A stretch of DNA of 64,000 nt from Nisaea sp. (GTDB taxonomy: Bacteria; Pseudomonadota; Alphaproteobacteria; Thalassobaculales; Thalassobaculaceae), in the NCBI RefSeq assembly GCF_034670185.1, contig NZ_JAXMNY010000007.1, positions 1 to 64,000 on the forward strand. Direction: 5' to 3'. Below, piece after piece: positions 42,738-50,009 of this stretch. How positions within the stretch are numbered: position 1 is the stretch's first letter; every line of letters begins with the position of its first letter. Made by a program: the position numbers and the translations under genes. The notes beneath the pieces are model-generated. The model did no database searches, had not been told where the DNA came from, and saw only the letters and a program-made list of their open reading frames with translations.

Positions 42738-44086
42738 CACACGACCTCCAGATAGCTGTCATACTCGAAGTCTGTTACCTGACGGGCGAAGCGTTTCAAC
42801 TCCTGCAGCTTGCTTTCGACCAGCATGGTCTGCAGCCGTTTCGAGTAGACTTTCCGGATATTGCGGCCGCGCCGGAAGGCCTCGATCGCGGTCGCCCAGT
42901 CCAGCGGCAAATGATCGAGCTTCATGCTGTAGGCATCGCCGGTGATCGGCTCCTCCGGTTGCATCTCGCCCTCGATCCCGATGAACGCGCCACCGAGAAT
43001 GCTGGCCAGTACAAGATAGGGGTTCGTGTCCGCGCCAGCGACCCGATGCTCGATCCGGCGCGCCTTGGGACTGCCGCCCGGAATTCGGATGGCGGCGGTA
43101 CGGTTCTCATACCCCCAGGCAACGCTTGTCGGCGCGTGCGCGCCGGGCAGCAACCGGCGATAGGAGTTCTCGTGCGGGGCGAAAACCAGCGTGTTTTCCT
43201 GCATCGTCGCCAGCAGCCCTGCGACCGCGTTCCGCATCAGCGGCGCACCTTCGTCGGTGCCATTATCGAACAGATTCTCGCCCGCCTCGTTCTCGAGCGA
43301 GAAATGGACATGCAGACCACTGCCCGCCCGATCTCCGTAGGGCTTCGCCATGAACGTCGCGGCAAGGCCGTGCTTGCGGGCGATACCACGGACCAGACGC
43401 TTGAAAAGAACTGCATCATCGGCCGCCTTCAGCGCGTCGGCCACATGCACCATGTTGATCTCGAACTGACCGGCGCCGTTCTCGGATATGGCGGCGTCCG
43501 CCGGGATACCCTGCTCGGCGCAGGCATCGTAGACATCGTCCAGAAACTCATCGAAATGCTCAAGCTCGTCCAACGACAATGCGCCGTCGGAATCCAACCG
43601 CTTGTCGGTGATCGGCGAGCGTGGCGGCTCCGGCTGCGTGCCGCTTGGATCGTAGAGATAGAATTCCATCTCGGTCGCGACCACCGGGGTCAAGCCCCGC
43701 TCCTTGTACCGGGCCACGACCTCGGCCAAAGCCCTGCGCGGATCGCCCAGGAAAGGCTTTCCATCCTCCTCACGCATCCACAACATGGCCAGCGCGGAGG
43801 GTCTATTGGTCCAGTTGATCAGAACGATCGGGCGTCCGGTGAAATCGCAGATCCCGTCGGAATCCCCGGTTTCGAAGACAAGTTCGCTGCCTTCGATATC
43901 CTCTCCCCAGACATCGACGCTGAGGGTGGAAAGCGGCATGCGCAGGCCGCCCCCGAGAACTTTTACCGCCTGTTCGATAGGCAGGCGCTTGCCGCGCATC
44001 GTGCCATTCAGGTCACAGACACAGGCGAAGACGGCTTCAATTTCGGGATTTTCCAGCAGCAAGCTGTTCAGATTGTCGACAGACAC
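42737..44086 (-). CDS. puuA: Glutamine-synthetase-like gamma-glutamylputrescine synthetase
   Basis: This 449-residue protein of the glutamine synthetase superfamily ligates glutamate to putrescine (or a related amine) using ATP, the first step of polyamine degradation. Motifs include ACVCDLNGTMRGKRLP in the N-terminal domain, VVATEMEFYLYD (metal-binding Glu), GAGQFEINMVHV, KPYGDRAGSGLHVHFSL, and YENRTAAIRIPGG in the active-site region. Glutamine-forming GS differs by an adenylylation Tyr loop not seen here. It is upstream of puuB in the same operon. The substrate could be cadaverine or putrescine from the neighbouring decarboxylase. Confidence 0.88.
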   Translation of the reverse strand: MSVDNLNSLLLENPEIEAVFACVCDLNGTMRGKRLPIEQAVKVLGGGLRMPLSTLSVDVWGEDIEGSELVFETGDSDGICDFTGRPIVLINWTNRPSALAMLWMREEDGKPFLGDPRRALAEVVARYKERGLTPVVATEMEFYLYDPSGTQPEPPRSPITDKRLDSDGALSLDELEHFDEFLDDVYDACAEQGIPADAAISENGAGQFEINMVHVADALKAADDAVLFKRLVRGIARKHGLAATFMAKPYGDRAGSGLHVHFSLENEAGENLFDNGTDEGAPLMRNAVAGLLATMQENTLVFAPHENSYRRLLPGAHAPTSVAWGYENRTAAIRIPGGSPKARRIEHRVAGADTNPYLVLASILGGAFIGIEGEMQPEEPITGDAYSMKLDHLPLDWATAIEAFRRGRNIRKVYSKRLQTMLVESKLQELKRFARQVTDFEYDSYLEVV

Positions 44087-44288
44087 TCTTGGCCTCGTTC
44101 GGACACATGAAGATCAGGGGCGATTTTACTGACTTCAGAGCTCTTTTTCGCCATCTGTCAAACCGAATATGAGCACGTGGAGCGATAGCTCACGAATAGT
44201 GGGTTGCAGAAGCATGGGCATGTCATTGTCGGAACAGTATATCGCTCCCGGTTGGCGAGGCAAAACAGTGAGCCGGAATTCGGCACGC

Positions 44289-44888
44289 CTAGCGCCGAAT
44301 GGCCCACACTCGCAGGTCCACCCCGACCTTCACCGCGGCCAGAACGACCAGCATGCAAAGAGCCACCTTCGATAGTGTCTCCATCGTTCCCTCGATCAGG
44401 AGGGCATGAACCACACTGCACACGACGATGATTGCGGCGAGGCTCGTGTGAGCAAGGCGCCACGTGCGCACGCGCAGCCGGAACCGGCGCCGGAACGCGG
44501 CCAAAACAGCGGCCCCGATGACTGCCCACATGGCGATCACACCCCAATCCGAAAACGGCGTCGGCGATGCGAAGAGAAGCGCGTCGATCACGTCCGGTGG
44601 GCTGGTGATCCAAAGGCCGGCAACGTGGATCGCCACCGCGATGACAAGAACGGCTCCAATAACGCGATGGATCCTCCGTCCGCGCGGAGCGGGCAGCCCC
44701 GGCAAGTACCCTCCGATCAGCAAAGGCTGAACCAACAGCAGAGCCATCGCGATCACTCCCGCAAACCCGGCCACTATGTAGACCGGGCTGCGCCATGCAA
44801 GCAGCGGACTGGCCGCCGCTGCGGCTATTGGCACCGCAATGGCAACAACGAGAACAGCCCACACCAGGGTCGTACGGACCGAATTCAT
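44289..44888 (-). CDS. Ferric reductase-like transmembrane protein
   Basis: This 199-residue integral membrane protein has about six hydrophobic helices. Four histidines are placed for two b-hemes: RRIHRVIGAVLVIAVAIHVAG in one segment, and LAHTSLAAIIVVCSVVHALL in another. It matches the ferric reductase-like transmembrane domain (FRE-type) without a C-terminal FAD/NADPH domain, so electrons must come from another protein. A relic of an intradiol dioxygenase ends 20 bases upstream (44909). It could reduce quinone or iron at the membrane. Longer frames overlapping it are unsupported. Confidence 0.78.
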   Translation of the reverse strand: MNSVRTTLVWAVLVVAIAVPIAAAAASPLLAWRSPVYIVAGFAGVIAMALLLVQPLLIGGYLPGLPAPRGRRIHRVIGAVLVIAVAIHVAGLWITSPPDVIDALLFASPTPFSDWGVIAMWAVIGAAVLAAFRRRFRLRVRTWRLAHTSLAAIIVVCSVVHALLIEGTMETLSKVALCMLVVLAAVKVGVDLRVWAIRR

Positions 44889-44908
44889 TATCGTCGACCT
44901 CCCGTCGT

Positions 44909-44968
44909 TCAGACCAGCTTGAGGACAAAACCCGCGTGCAGACTGGTATTTCGCGCACTCGGCATTAC
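44909..44968 (-). pseudogene. Relic: last 19 codons of an intradiol dioxygenase
   Basis: On the minus strand this reads VMPSARNTSLHAGFVLKLV then stop. The intact dioxygenase at 49317-49805 ends VMSSSKDTSLRADFVLKPV then stop, a match of 13 of 19 residues in the same reading frame. Upstream of 44968 the similarity ends. It is a stranded 3' end of a former dioxygenase gene preceding the ferric-reductase-like gene. The divergence suggests a paralogue rather than a recent copy. Confidence 0.8.
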
Positions 44969-45039
44969 GCCGTCATTCTGGCTGCCCCCGGCCCTCTGGT
45001 CATTGGGATATGGAAACACCGCCCTCCAAAAGAAGTAAA

Positions 45040-45071
45040 AACTCCTCGCCGACAACTGAAAGCGAGGAGTT
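45040..45071 (-). terminator. Intrinsic terminator after the TPP enzyme gene
   Basis: AACTCCTCGC (45040-45049) and GCGAGGAGTT (45062-45071) form a 10-bp stem with a 12-base loop. A T-run follows on the minus strand. The stem ends six bases beyond the TPP-enzyme stop. Confidence 0.88.
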
Positions 45072-45077
45072 AATCGC

Positions 45078-46814
45078 TCAGACGGTTTCGCCGCGCCGGC
45101 GCCGCTCGGCGTCGTCCCAGGCGGTGAGCGCCTGGTAGTCAGGCACGAAGCCAAGCCCTTTCTGCGCGTCGGAGGAGACCGCGTCCCGCGAGGTCACGAC
45201 ATCGATCACAGCCGGCGCATTGGCCAGCGCCCGTTCCAGCGCGGCCGGAAGGTCCGCCGGATCCTCTACCCGCTCGCCATGGGCGCCGAAGGCCCGGGCC
45301 ATGGCCGCATAATCCGCATGCTGCAACGTGGTGCCGACGACGCGCCCGCCGTAATTCACTTCCTGATCGAAGCGCTCAATGTTCCAGGCCGCGTTGTTGG
45401 AGACGATGAAAACCGCCTTGGCGCCATGCCGGACCGCACTATCAACCTCCATCGCATTGAGCCCGAAGGCGCCGTCGCCATTTACCGAGATTACCTGCCG
45501 GCCCGGCTCCGCCAGCGCGGCGGCAACCGCGTAGGGCACGCCGACGCCAAGACAGCCAAAGGCTCCGGCGTCCATGTAGGTCCGAGAGGCGAGACCGACC
45601 CGGGCGAAACTGAGCAGGTCTCCGCCATCCGCCACCGCAATATGATCCGGGTCGGCAACCTTGCGGATCGCATCGAAAATAGCCATCGGGTGGATCTTGC
45701 CGTCGCCGCCCTTCGACGGGCCGGTCCCGGCGGCACTCTTTGCAATCCGTTCCCTGTGCTTCGAGCGCAGGCCGTCGAGCCAGCCCGCGTCCCGCGTACC
45801 CGCATCGTTGCCGAGCGCGTCGGTCAGCGCGTCGAGGGCGAGCCCGACATCGGCCAGGATCTCCGGCTGGCCACGCCGATTGTCAAAAAGCTCGCCGGCA
45901 TTGTCGGCAATGCGCAGGAAAGCGGCGTCGGGAAAGACCGCAGGCGAGCCGAAGGCCACCTGGTAGTCGAGCTTGCGGCCGAGGGTGATGACAAGATCCG
46001 CCTGCCCCATCGCCGCAGCGCGCACCGCACCCACAACGGACGGATGATCCGCCGGTACCAGGCCGCGGCTTTCCTGGGTGTCGAGGTAGAGCGCGTCAGC
46101 GGTGTCGAGGAAGCGGACAAGCGCGTCTCCGGCCCAGCGGGCACCCCGTCCACTGATCACCAGCGGGCGTCGGGCGGCGCGGATCGCGGCGACAGCTTCT
46201 GACACCCGGTCCGGGCTGGGTGCAGGCTGGCGCGGCGGCTTCGGCGCCATCCAGTCTGCAGGTATCAGGTTCTCCGGCACGTGGGTGCGCAGCACATCGG
46301 TCGGAATCTCGATATAGACCGGACCGGGCTCGCCGGTGTCACCCATCGCACAGGAAATCGCCTCGTCCAGCTCGCGGATCACCTGATCCGGCACCCGGGC
46401 GGTGCGGGAATAGCGGGTCACCGGGCGCAGGATGTCGACATGGGGGATATCCTGCAACGGCCCCATGTTGGCCTGCGGGCGCGAGGTGCAGCCGCCGATC
46501 AGCAGCACCGGCATACGGGCGAGCGAGGCATTGGCCATTGCTGTCACCGTGTTGGTCACACCCGGCCCCGCCGTCACCATGGCGACACCAAGCGTGCCGG
46601 TCAGCTCCGCATGGGCATGAGCCATGTGCACGGAGGCAGCCTCGTGCCGCACATCATAGACCTTGATGCCGTTCCGGGTGGCATGATCCCAGATCGGCTG
46701 GATATGACCACCCTGCAGGCCGAAGAACCGGTCGATGCCGCGCTCCTTCAGCAGGCGCGCGATCCACGCGGCAACACTCAGCGTGTCGGCATTGAGGTCT
46801 TGGACGTCGGTCAT
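45078..46814 (-). CDS. Thiamine pyrophosphate-dependent enzyme (acetolactate synthase-like superfamily)
   Basis: This 578-residue TPP enzyme begins at the ATG 46814 (AGGA upstream); a longer frame to 46952 lacks homology. It has the catalytic Glu in DVRHEAASVHMAHAHAELTG (Glu58) and GPGVTNTVTAMANA. The TPP motif is VNGDGAFGLNAMEV followed by VSNNAAWN. The family includes acetolactate synthase, benzoylformate decarboxylase, oxalyl-CoA decarboxylase and 2-hydroxyacyl-CoA lyase. The neighbouring acyl-CoA synthetase favours an acyl-CoA lyase, perhaps oxalyl-CoA or 2-hydroxyacyl-CoA. The exact reaction is open. Confidence 0.85.
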   Translation of the reverse strand: MTDVQDLNADTLSVAAWIARLLKERGIDRFFGLQGGHIQPIWDHATRNGIKVYDVRHEAASVHMAHAHAELTGTLGVAMVTAGPGVTNTVTAMANASLARMPVLLIGGCTSRPQANMGPLQDIPHVDILRPVTRYSRTARVPDQVIRELDEAISCAMGDTGEPGPVYIEIPTDVLRTHVPENLIPADWMAPKPPRQPAPSPDRVSEAVAAIRAARRPLVISGRGARWAGDALVRFLDTADALYLDTQESRGLVPADHPSVVGAVRAAAMGQADLVITLGRKLDYQVAFGSPAVFPDAAFLRIADNAGELFDNRRGQPEILADVGLALDALTDALGNDAGTRDAGWLDGLRSKHRERIAKSAAGTGPSKGGDGKIHPMAIFDAIRKVADPDHIAVADGGDLLSFARVGLASRTYMDAGAFGCLGVGVPYAVAAALAEPGRQVISVNGDGAFGLNAMEVDSAVRHGAKAVFIVSNNAAWNIERFDQEVNYGGRVVGTTLQHADYAAMARAFGAHGERVEDPADLPAALERALANAPAVIDVVTSRDAVSSDAQKGLGFVPDYQALTAWDDAERRRRGETV

Positions 46815-46845
46815 TCCTGTTTCTCCCTGGGACCCTGTTTGCGGG

Positions 46846-48417
46846 TCAGTTTTCGGACATGCGGCTTGCCAGCAGGTCACGCAGCACTCCGTGCTGGATC
46901 TTGCCTGTGGCAGTCCGCGGCATTTCCGTGGCTTCGATAAAGGTGACGACACGCGGTCGCTTGTAGCCGGCGAGTTTCCCCCGCGACCATTCGATCAGGG
47001 CCTGCGCGGAAACGCCCGCGCCATCGCGCAGCACGACCGCTGCCTCGACCCGTTCTCCCCAGCGGCTGTCCGGGCGTCCGACGACGGCGACGTCGCGCAC
47101 ATCGGGATGCCGGGCCAGCACCGCCTCGACCTCGGTCGGGTAGATATTCTCGCCGCCGGAGATGATCATGTTCTTCTTCCGGTCGATCAGGCGGATAAAT
47201 CCGTCCGGCTCGCGCAGGGCCACGTCGCCCACCGAGAGATAATCTCCCCGGAAGGCTTCCGCCGTCTTGTCGGGCCGGTTCCAGTAGCCGTCGAAGACGT
47301 AGGGACCGTTGCTGTAGAGCTCTCCCGGCGTTCCGTCGGGCACTTCATTGCCGTCATCGTCGAGCAAGCGGATCGGCAGGGAGCCAACGACCTCGCGGCC
47401 GACCGAGCCCAGATGATCGAACTGCTCGTCCGGATGCAGCATGGTCACCCAGCCGGCCTCGGTCGAGCCGTACAGCTCGAACAGGCCGGAGTTCGGGAAC
47501 ATCTCCATGACCCGGTGCTTGGTTTCCTCACGCGCAGGCGCCGATGAGATCATCAGCTTCTGCACCCGCCGGAGGTCGCCGGCCTCGCCCCGGAGATCGA
47601 GCATCATCTCGTAATGGGTCGGCACCAGGGAGGTGAAACTCGCTCCGGTCTCGGCCAAGGCCCGAAGGCAGTGCCCGGCATCGAAACTGCGGCGGGAAAA
47701 CACGCTGGTCGCACCGCCGCAATGCAGAAAGGAGGCGAAGAAATAGAGGGAATTGGCGTGACACATCGGCATCACCAGCATTGCCTCGTCATTCCGGCCG
47801 AGGCCCAGTTCAACCGCCGTCATCAGGGCGAGATTGCCGATTCCCTGATGCCCGCGGATCGCGCCTTTCGGGTTGCCGGTCGTTCCCGATGTATACATCA
47901 GGCACCAGGGATCGGAAGGTGTGACCGCCACTTCCGGCTCACGTGGAGCACCGGCCGCGATCAGGTCTTCATAACCGCGCCAGCCGGCTGGCGTCCCGGT
48001 CCCGGTCCCGGTCCCGCCGAGATGCACAAACCTGTTCTCCGGGACACTTAGATCGGCACGAATTTCGTCGATTGCATCGTGCAGCTCCTGCTCGGCGATC
48101 ACCGCCGAAACCGCGCAATCTTGCAGGATGAAACGAATCTCCGGCGTCACCAGACGGAAATTCACCGGCACCGCGACAAGCCCAGCCTTGGCGGCAGCGG
48201 CATAGATTTCCAGCCACTCGACCCGGTTCCAGGCCAGCACGCCGACCCGCTCTCCCTTGGACAGCCCCAAACCGAGTAGCGCATTGGCCAACCTGCAGGC
48301 GCGCGCATTCCAGAGCGCGAAGCTCATCTCCCGTTCAAGGTCACGAGCGCCTATCCGGCCCGGCTGCAGCCGTGCCTGTGCGGAAAGCATCTGCCCGATA
48401 TTCGGCATTGGTGTCAT
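46846..48417 (-). CDS. AMP-dependent acyl-CoA synthetase
   Basis: This 523-residue ANL-superfamily ligase has the P-loop LMYTSGTTGNPKGAIRGH near residue 178. The later motifs are FELYGSTEAGWVT, the hinge RLIDRKKNMIISGGENIYP, and the catalytic Lys in MPRTATGKIQHGVLRDL near the C-terminus. It makes an acyl-CoA from a carboxylic acid for the TPP enzyme encoded just downstream. The ATG overlaps the GntR stop by four bases. A run of Gly-Thr repeats (GTGTGT) near residue 138 comes from a TCCCGG tandem repeat. The acid substrate is unknown. Confidence 0.9.
   Translation of the reverse strand: MTPMPNIGQMLSAQARLQPGRIGARDLEREMSFALWNARACRLANALLGLGLSKGERVGVLAWNRVEWLEIYAAAAKAGLVAVPVNFRLVTPEIRFILQDCAVSAVIAEQELHDAIDEIRADLSVPENRFVHLGGTGTGTGTPAGWRGYEDLIAAGAPREPEVAVTPSDPWCLMYTSGTTGNPKGAIRGHQGIGNLALMTAVELGLGRNDEAMLVMPMCHANSLYFFASFLHCGGATSVFSRRSFDAGHCLRALAETGASFTSLVPTHYEMMLDLRGEAGDLRRVQKLMISSAPAREETKHRVMEMFPNSGLFELYGSTEAGWVTMLHPDEQFDHLGSVGREVVGSLPIRLLDDDGNEVPDGTPGELYSNGPYVFDGYWNRPDKTAEAFRGDYLSVGDVALREPDGFIRLIDRKKNMIISGGENIYPTEVEAVLARHPDVRDVAVVGRPDSRWGERVEAAVVLRDGAGVSAQALIEWSRGKLAGYKRPRVVTFIEATEMPRTATGKIQHGVLRDLLASRMSEN
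47994..48016. repeat. Hexanucleotide tandem repeat in the acyl-CoA synthetase gene
   Basis: Three copies of TCCCGG plus a partial fourth encode alternating Gly-Thr on the minus strand. The unit is six bases, so copy-number change would keep the frame. It sits in a surface loop after HLGG. Confidence 0.85.
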
Positions 48418-49103
48418 CTACCAGCCTCCCGCTGCTGCGCCATCTCGAGGGCGCTGGCCAGCAGCTCGCAGGCATTCTCGACGTGGCTCACGGCGAGCCG
48501 TTCCGCTGTATCGCTGTCGCCGGCCAAAACCGCCTCAAGGATTTCCGCATGCTGCTTCCAGATCACTTCCGGTCGCTCGGCCTGGCGCAACACATCGACC
48601 ATTGCCCGGCGCAGAAATCGCCAATGGGGTTCCGCCGTTGTCGCCAGCATCGGATTGCCTGCAGCCGCATAGAGCATGAAATGAAAAGCATCATCGCGGC
48701 GCATCAGCGAGACGGCGTCCCCCTCGGTCGCCGCCGTCCTTGCAGCCTCCTGTATCGATTCCCCTTTTGCCCTCAGCGCAGCCGATGGCGACGGATCGGC
48801 GGCCATCCGCGCGGCGGCCTGCCTGGCAGCCCATCCGTCCAACGCTGCGCGAATGCCGTAATGGTTCCGCATCCGGCCCGGGTCGAGCGGCGCCACAAAA
48901 AGACCGCGGCGGCCACGCTCCTCCACCATGCCGTCTGCTTTCAAGAGCGACATGACCTGCTGGATCGGTTGTCTGGAGACGCCGAAACGGTCGGCCAACC
49001 TCTCCTGCACGAGATGGGTTCCGGCACGGAGGCGACCGTCACAGATTTCTTCGACCAGCGCGTCGTAAACCTGATCCGTCAGCTTGGGGACGATCTTGAG
49101 CAT
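48414..49103 (-). CDS. GntR-family regulator with FadR C-terminal domain
   Basis: This 229-residue regulator has an N-terminal winged helix (DQVYDALVEEICDGRLRAGTHL then VSRQPIQQVMSLLKADG) and the FCD ligand domain. The FCD domain carries Asp/His residues in RDDAFHFMLYAAAGN and HAEILEAVLAGD, typical metal-ligand positions. The ATG at 49103 has GGA eight bases upstream; an ATG at 49112 overlaps that site and is less likely. The gene precedes the acyl-CoA synthetase and TPP enzyme in one operon and probably controls it through the adjoining GAATTC-rich palindromes. Confidence 0.88.
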   Translation of the reverse strand: MLKIVPKLTDQVYDALVEEICDGRLRAGTHLVQERLADRFGVSRQPIQQVMSLLKADGMVEERGRRGLFVAPLDPGRMRNHYGIRAALDGWAARQAAARMAADPSPSAALRAKGESIQEAARTAATEGDAVSLMRRDDAFHFMLYAAAGNPMLATTAEPHWRFLRRAMVDVLRQAERPEVIWKQHAEILEAVLAGDSDTAERLAVSHVENACELLASALEMAQQREAGR

Positions 49104-49113
49104 ATTTCGCATC

Positions 49114-49136
49114 CAGAATTCTGAATTCTGAATTCA
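49114..49136. promoter_or_regulatory. Overlapping palindromes at the GntR gene start, likely autoregulatory operator
   Basis: CAGAATTC-T-GAATTCTG (49114-49130) is a 17-bp perfect inverted repeat around one base, and TGAATTC-T-GAATTCA (49122-49136) is another overlapping it. The site abuts the ribosome binding region, so a bound repressor would cover the promoter or start of the operon. Confidence 0.7.
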
Positions 49137-49316
49137 ATATATACACCCAGAGAACGAGTCAAAAGCTGATATCGGTTTACCCATTCGCGGAAAGCGCGCA
49201 GCGATTACCCGCGCCGGCACTGACACTAGCAGGCTGTTACAGGAGGCTGTATGCGCGAACAGAAAGCGTTGAGCTCATCCCGGTGATTTGAAACGCGGTA
49301 TCCTTCGCTCTCTCTA

Positions 49317-49805
49317 TCAGACTGGCTTGAGGACAAAATCCGCACGCAGACTGGTATCTTTTGAGCTCGACATGACCGGACGCAGGAAGACGGTTTCGAA
49401 TTCATCACTGTCATAGGCGAGATGTCCGTGCGGCTGCCCGAAGGCAGGAACGATCTGCGGCATCTCAAGCCGGAACTCCCCATTCTCATCGGTAAGCGTG
49501 GCGCCATGACTGTGCGGGTCACGCTCGTACCCTTCGGTCGTATGCGCCCAGATCTGGATGCGCTGGCCTGCCAGCGGAGCGCCGTCGCCCGCTCGGCGTA
49601 CCGTTCCCGTCATCCAGAAGCCGCCACCACCGATCCGTTCCACGATCGGGGCATTGGGGATGTAGTTGTTCGAACCGCCACGCATCGAGGGTGTCGGCGC
49701 CAGGCCTTGCGCCTGCGCCGGAACATAAAGGCCGCCGCCCCATGTTGCTGCGATAGCACCGCCCGCGACAAGCAGGGTGCGTCGGGTGAACTGTTCGACG
49801 GACAT
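49317..49805 (-). CDS. Secreted intradiol ring-cleavage dioxygenase-like protein
   Basis: This 162-residue protein starts at the ATG 49805 (GGAG eight bases upstream) and begins with a Tat-type leader, MSVEQFTRRTLLVAGG. Its mature part resembles small intradiol dioxygenases: FWMTGTVRRAGDGAPLAGQRIQIW, the candidate ligand Tyr in GYERDPHSH, and GQPHGHLAYDSD with two His. Canonical iron ligands are Tyr, Tyr, His, His; the full set cannot be placed with certainty. It probably acts on a catecholic or quinone-like compound in the periplasm. It is isolated, 204 bases upstream of the GntR gene and 204 from the next gene. Confidence 0.75.
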   Translation of the reverse strand: MSVEQFTRRTLLVAGGAIAATWGGGLYVPAQAQGLAPTPSMRGGSNNYIPNAPIVERIGGGGFWMTGTVRRAGDGAPLAGQRIQIWAHTTEGYERDPHSHGATLTDENGEFRLEMPQIVPAFGQPHGHLAYDSDEFETVFLRPVMSSSKDTSLRADFVLKPV

Positions 49806-50009
49806 ATGGAATTCTCCAATTGCGCGTGACATTTCCAAGGCCATCCAACGGGACAAATCTCGACAATCGCCGATCTATGCCCCTCATACGGCCCCCTTAT
49901 GATTTATGAGGATCAGAGCATGGGATAACCGGCACTCACGGCTTCGTGATGCAAGATCATTGAACAATCAGCCCAGAGCTTAGAGGCGAGTCTGGTTCCA
50001 CTCAGAGGC

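Noticed and set aside
42911..44110. 399-codon plus-strand frame opposite puuA
   Set aside because: Antisense to a glutamine-synthetase-like gene with clear motifs; no start site support.
44158..44958. Longer minus-strand frame overlapping the ferric-reductase-like gene
   Set aside because: The shorter frame at 44289-44888 has regular membrane helices and heme-type histidines. The longer one is Cys/Arg/Gly-rich and non-hydrophobic.
44909..45154. 81-codon frame containing the dioxygenase relic as a gene of its own
   Set aside because: Only the last 19 codons resemble the dioxygenase. The earlier part is antisense or intergenic and overlaps the TPP-enzyme terminator.
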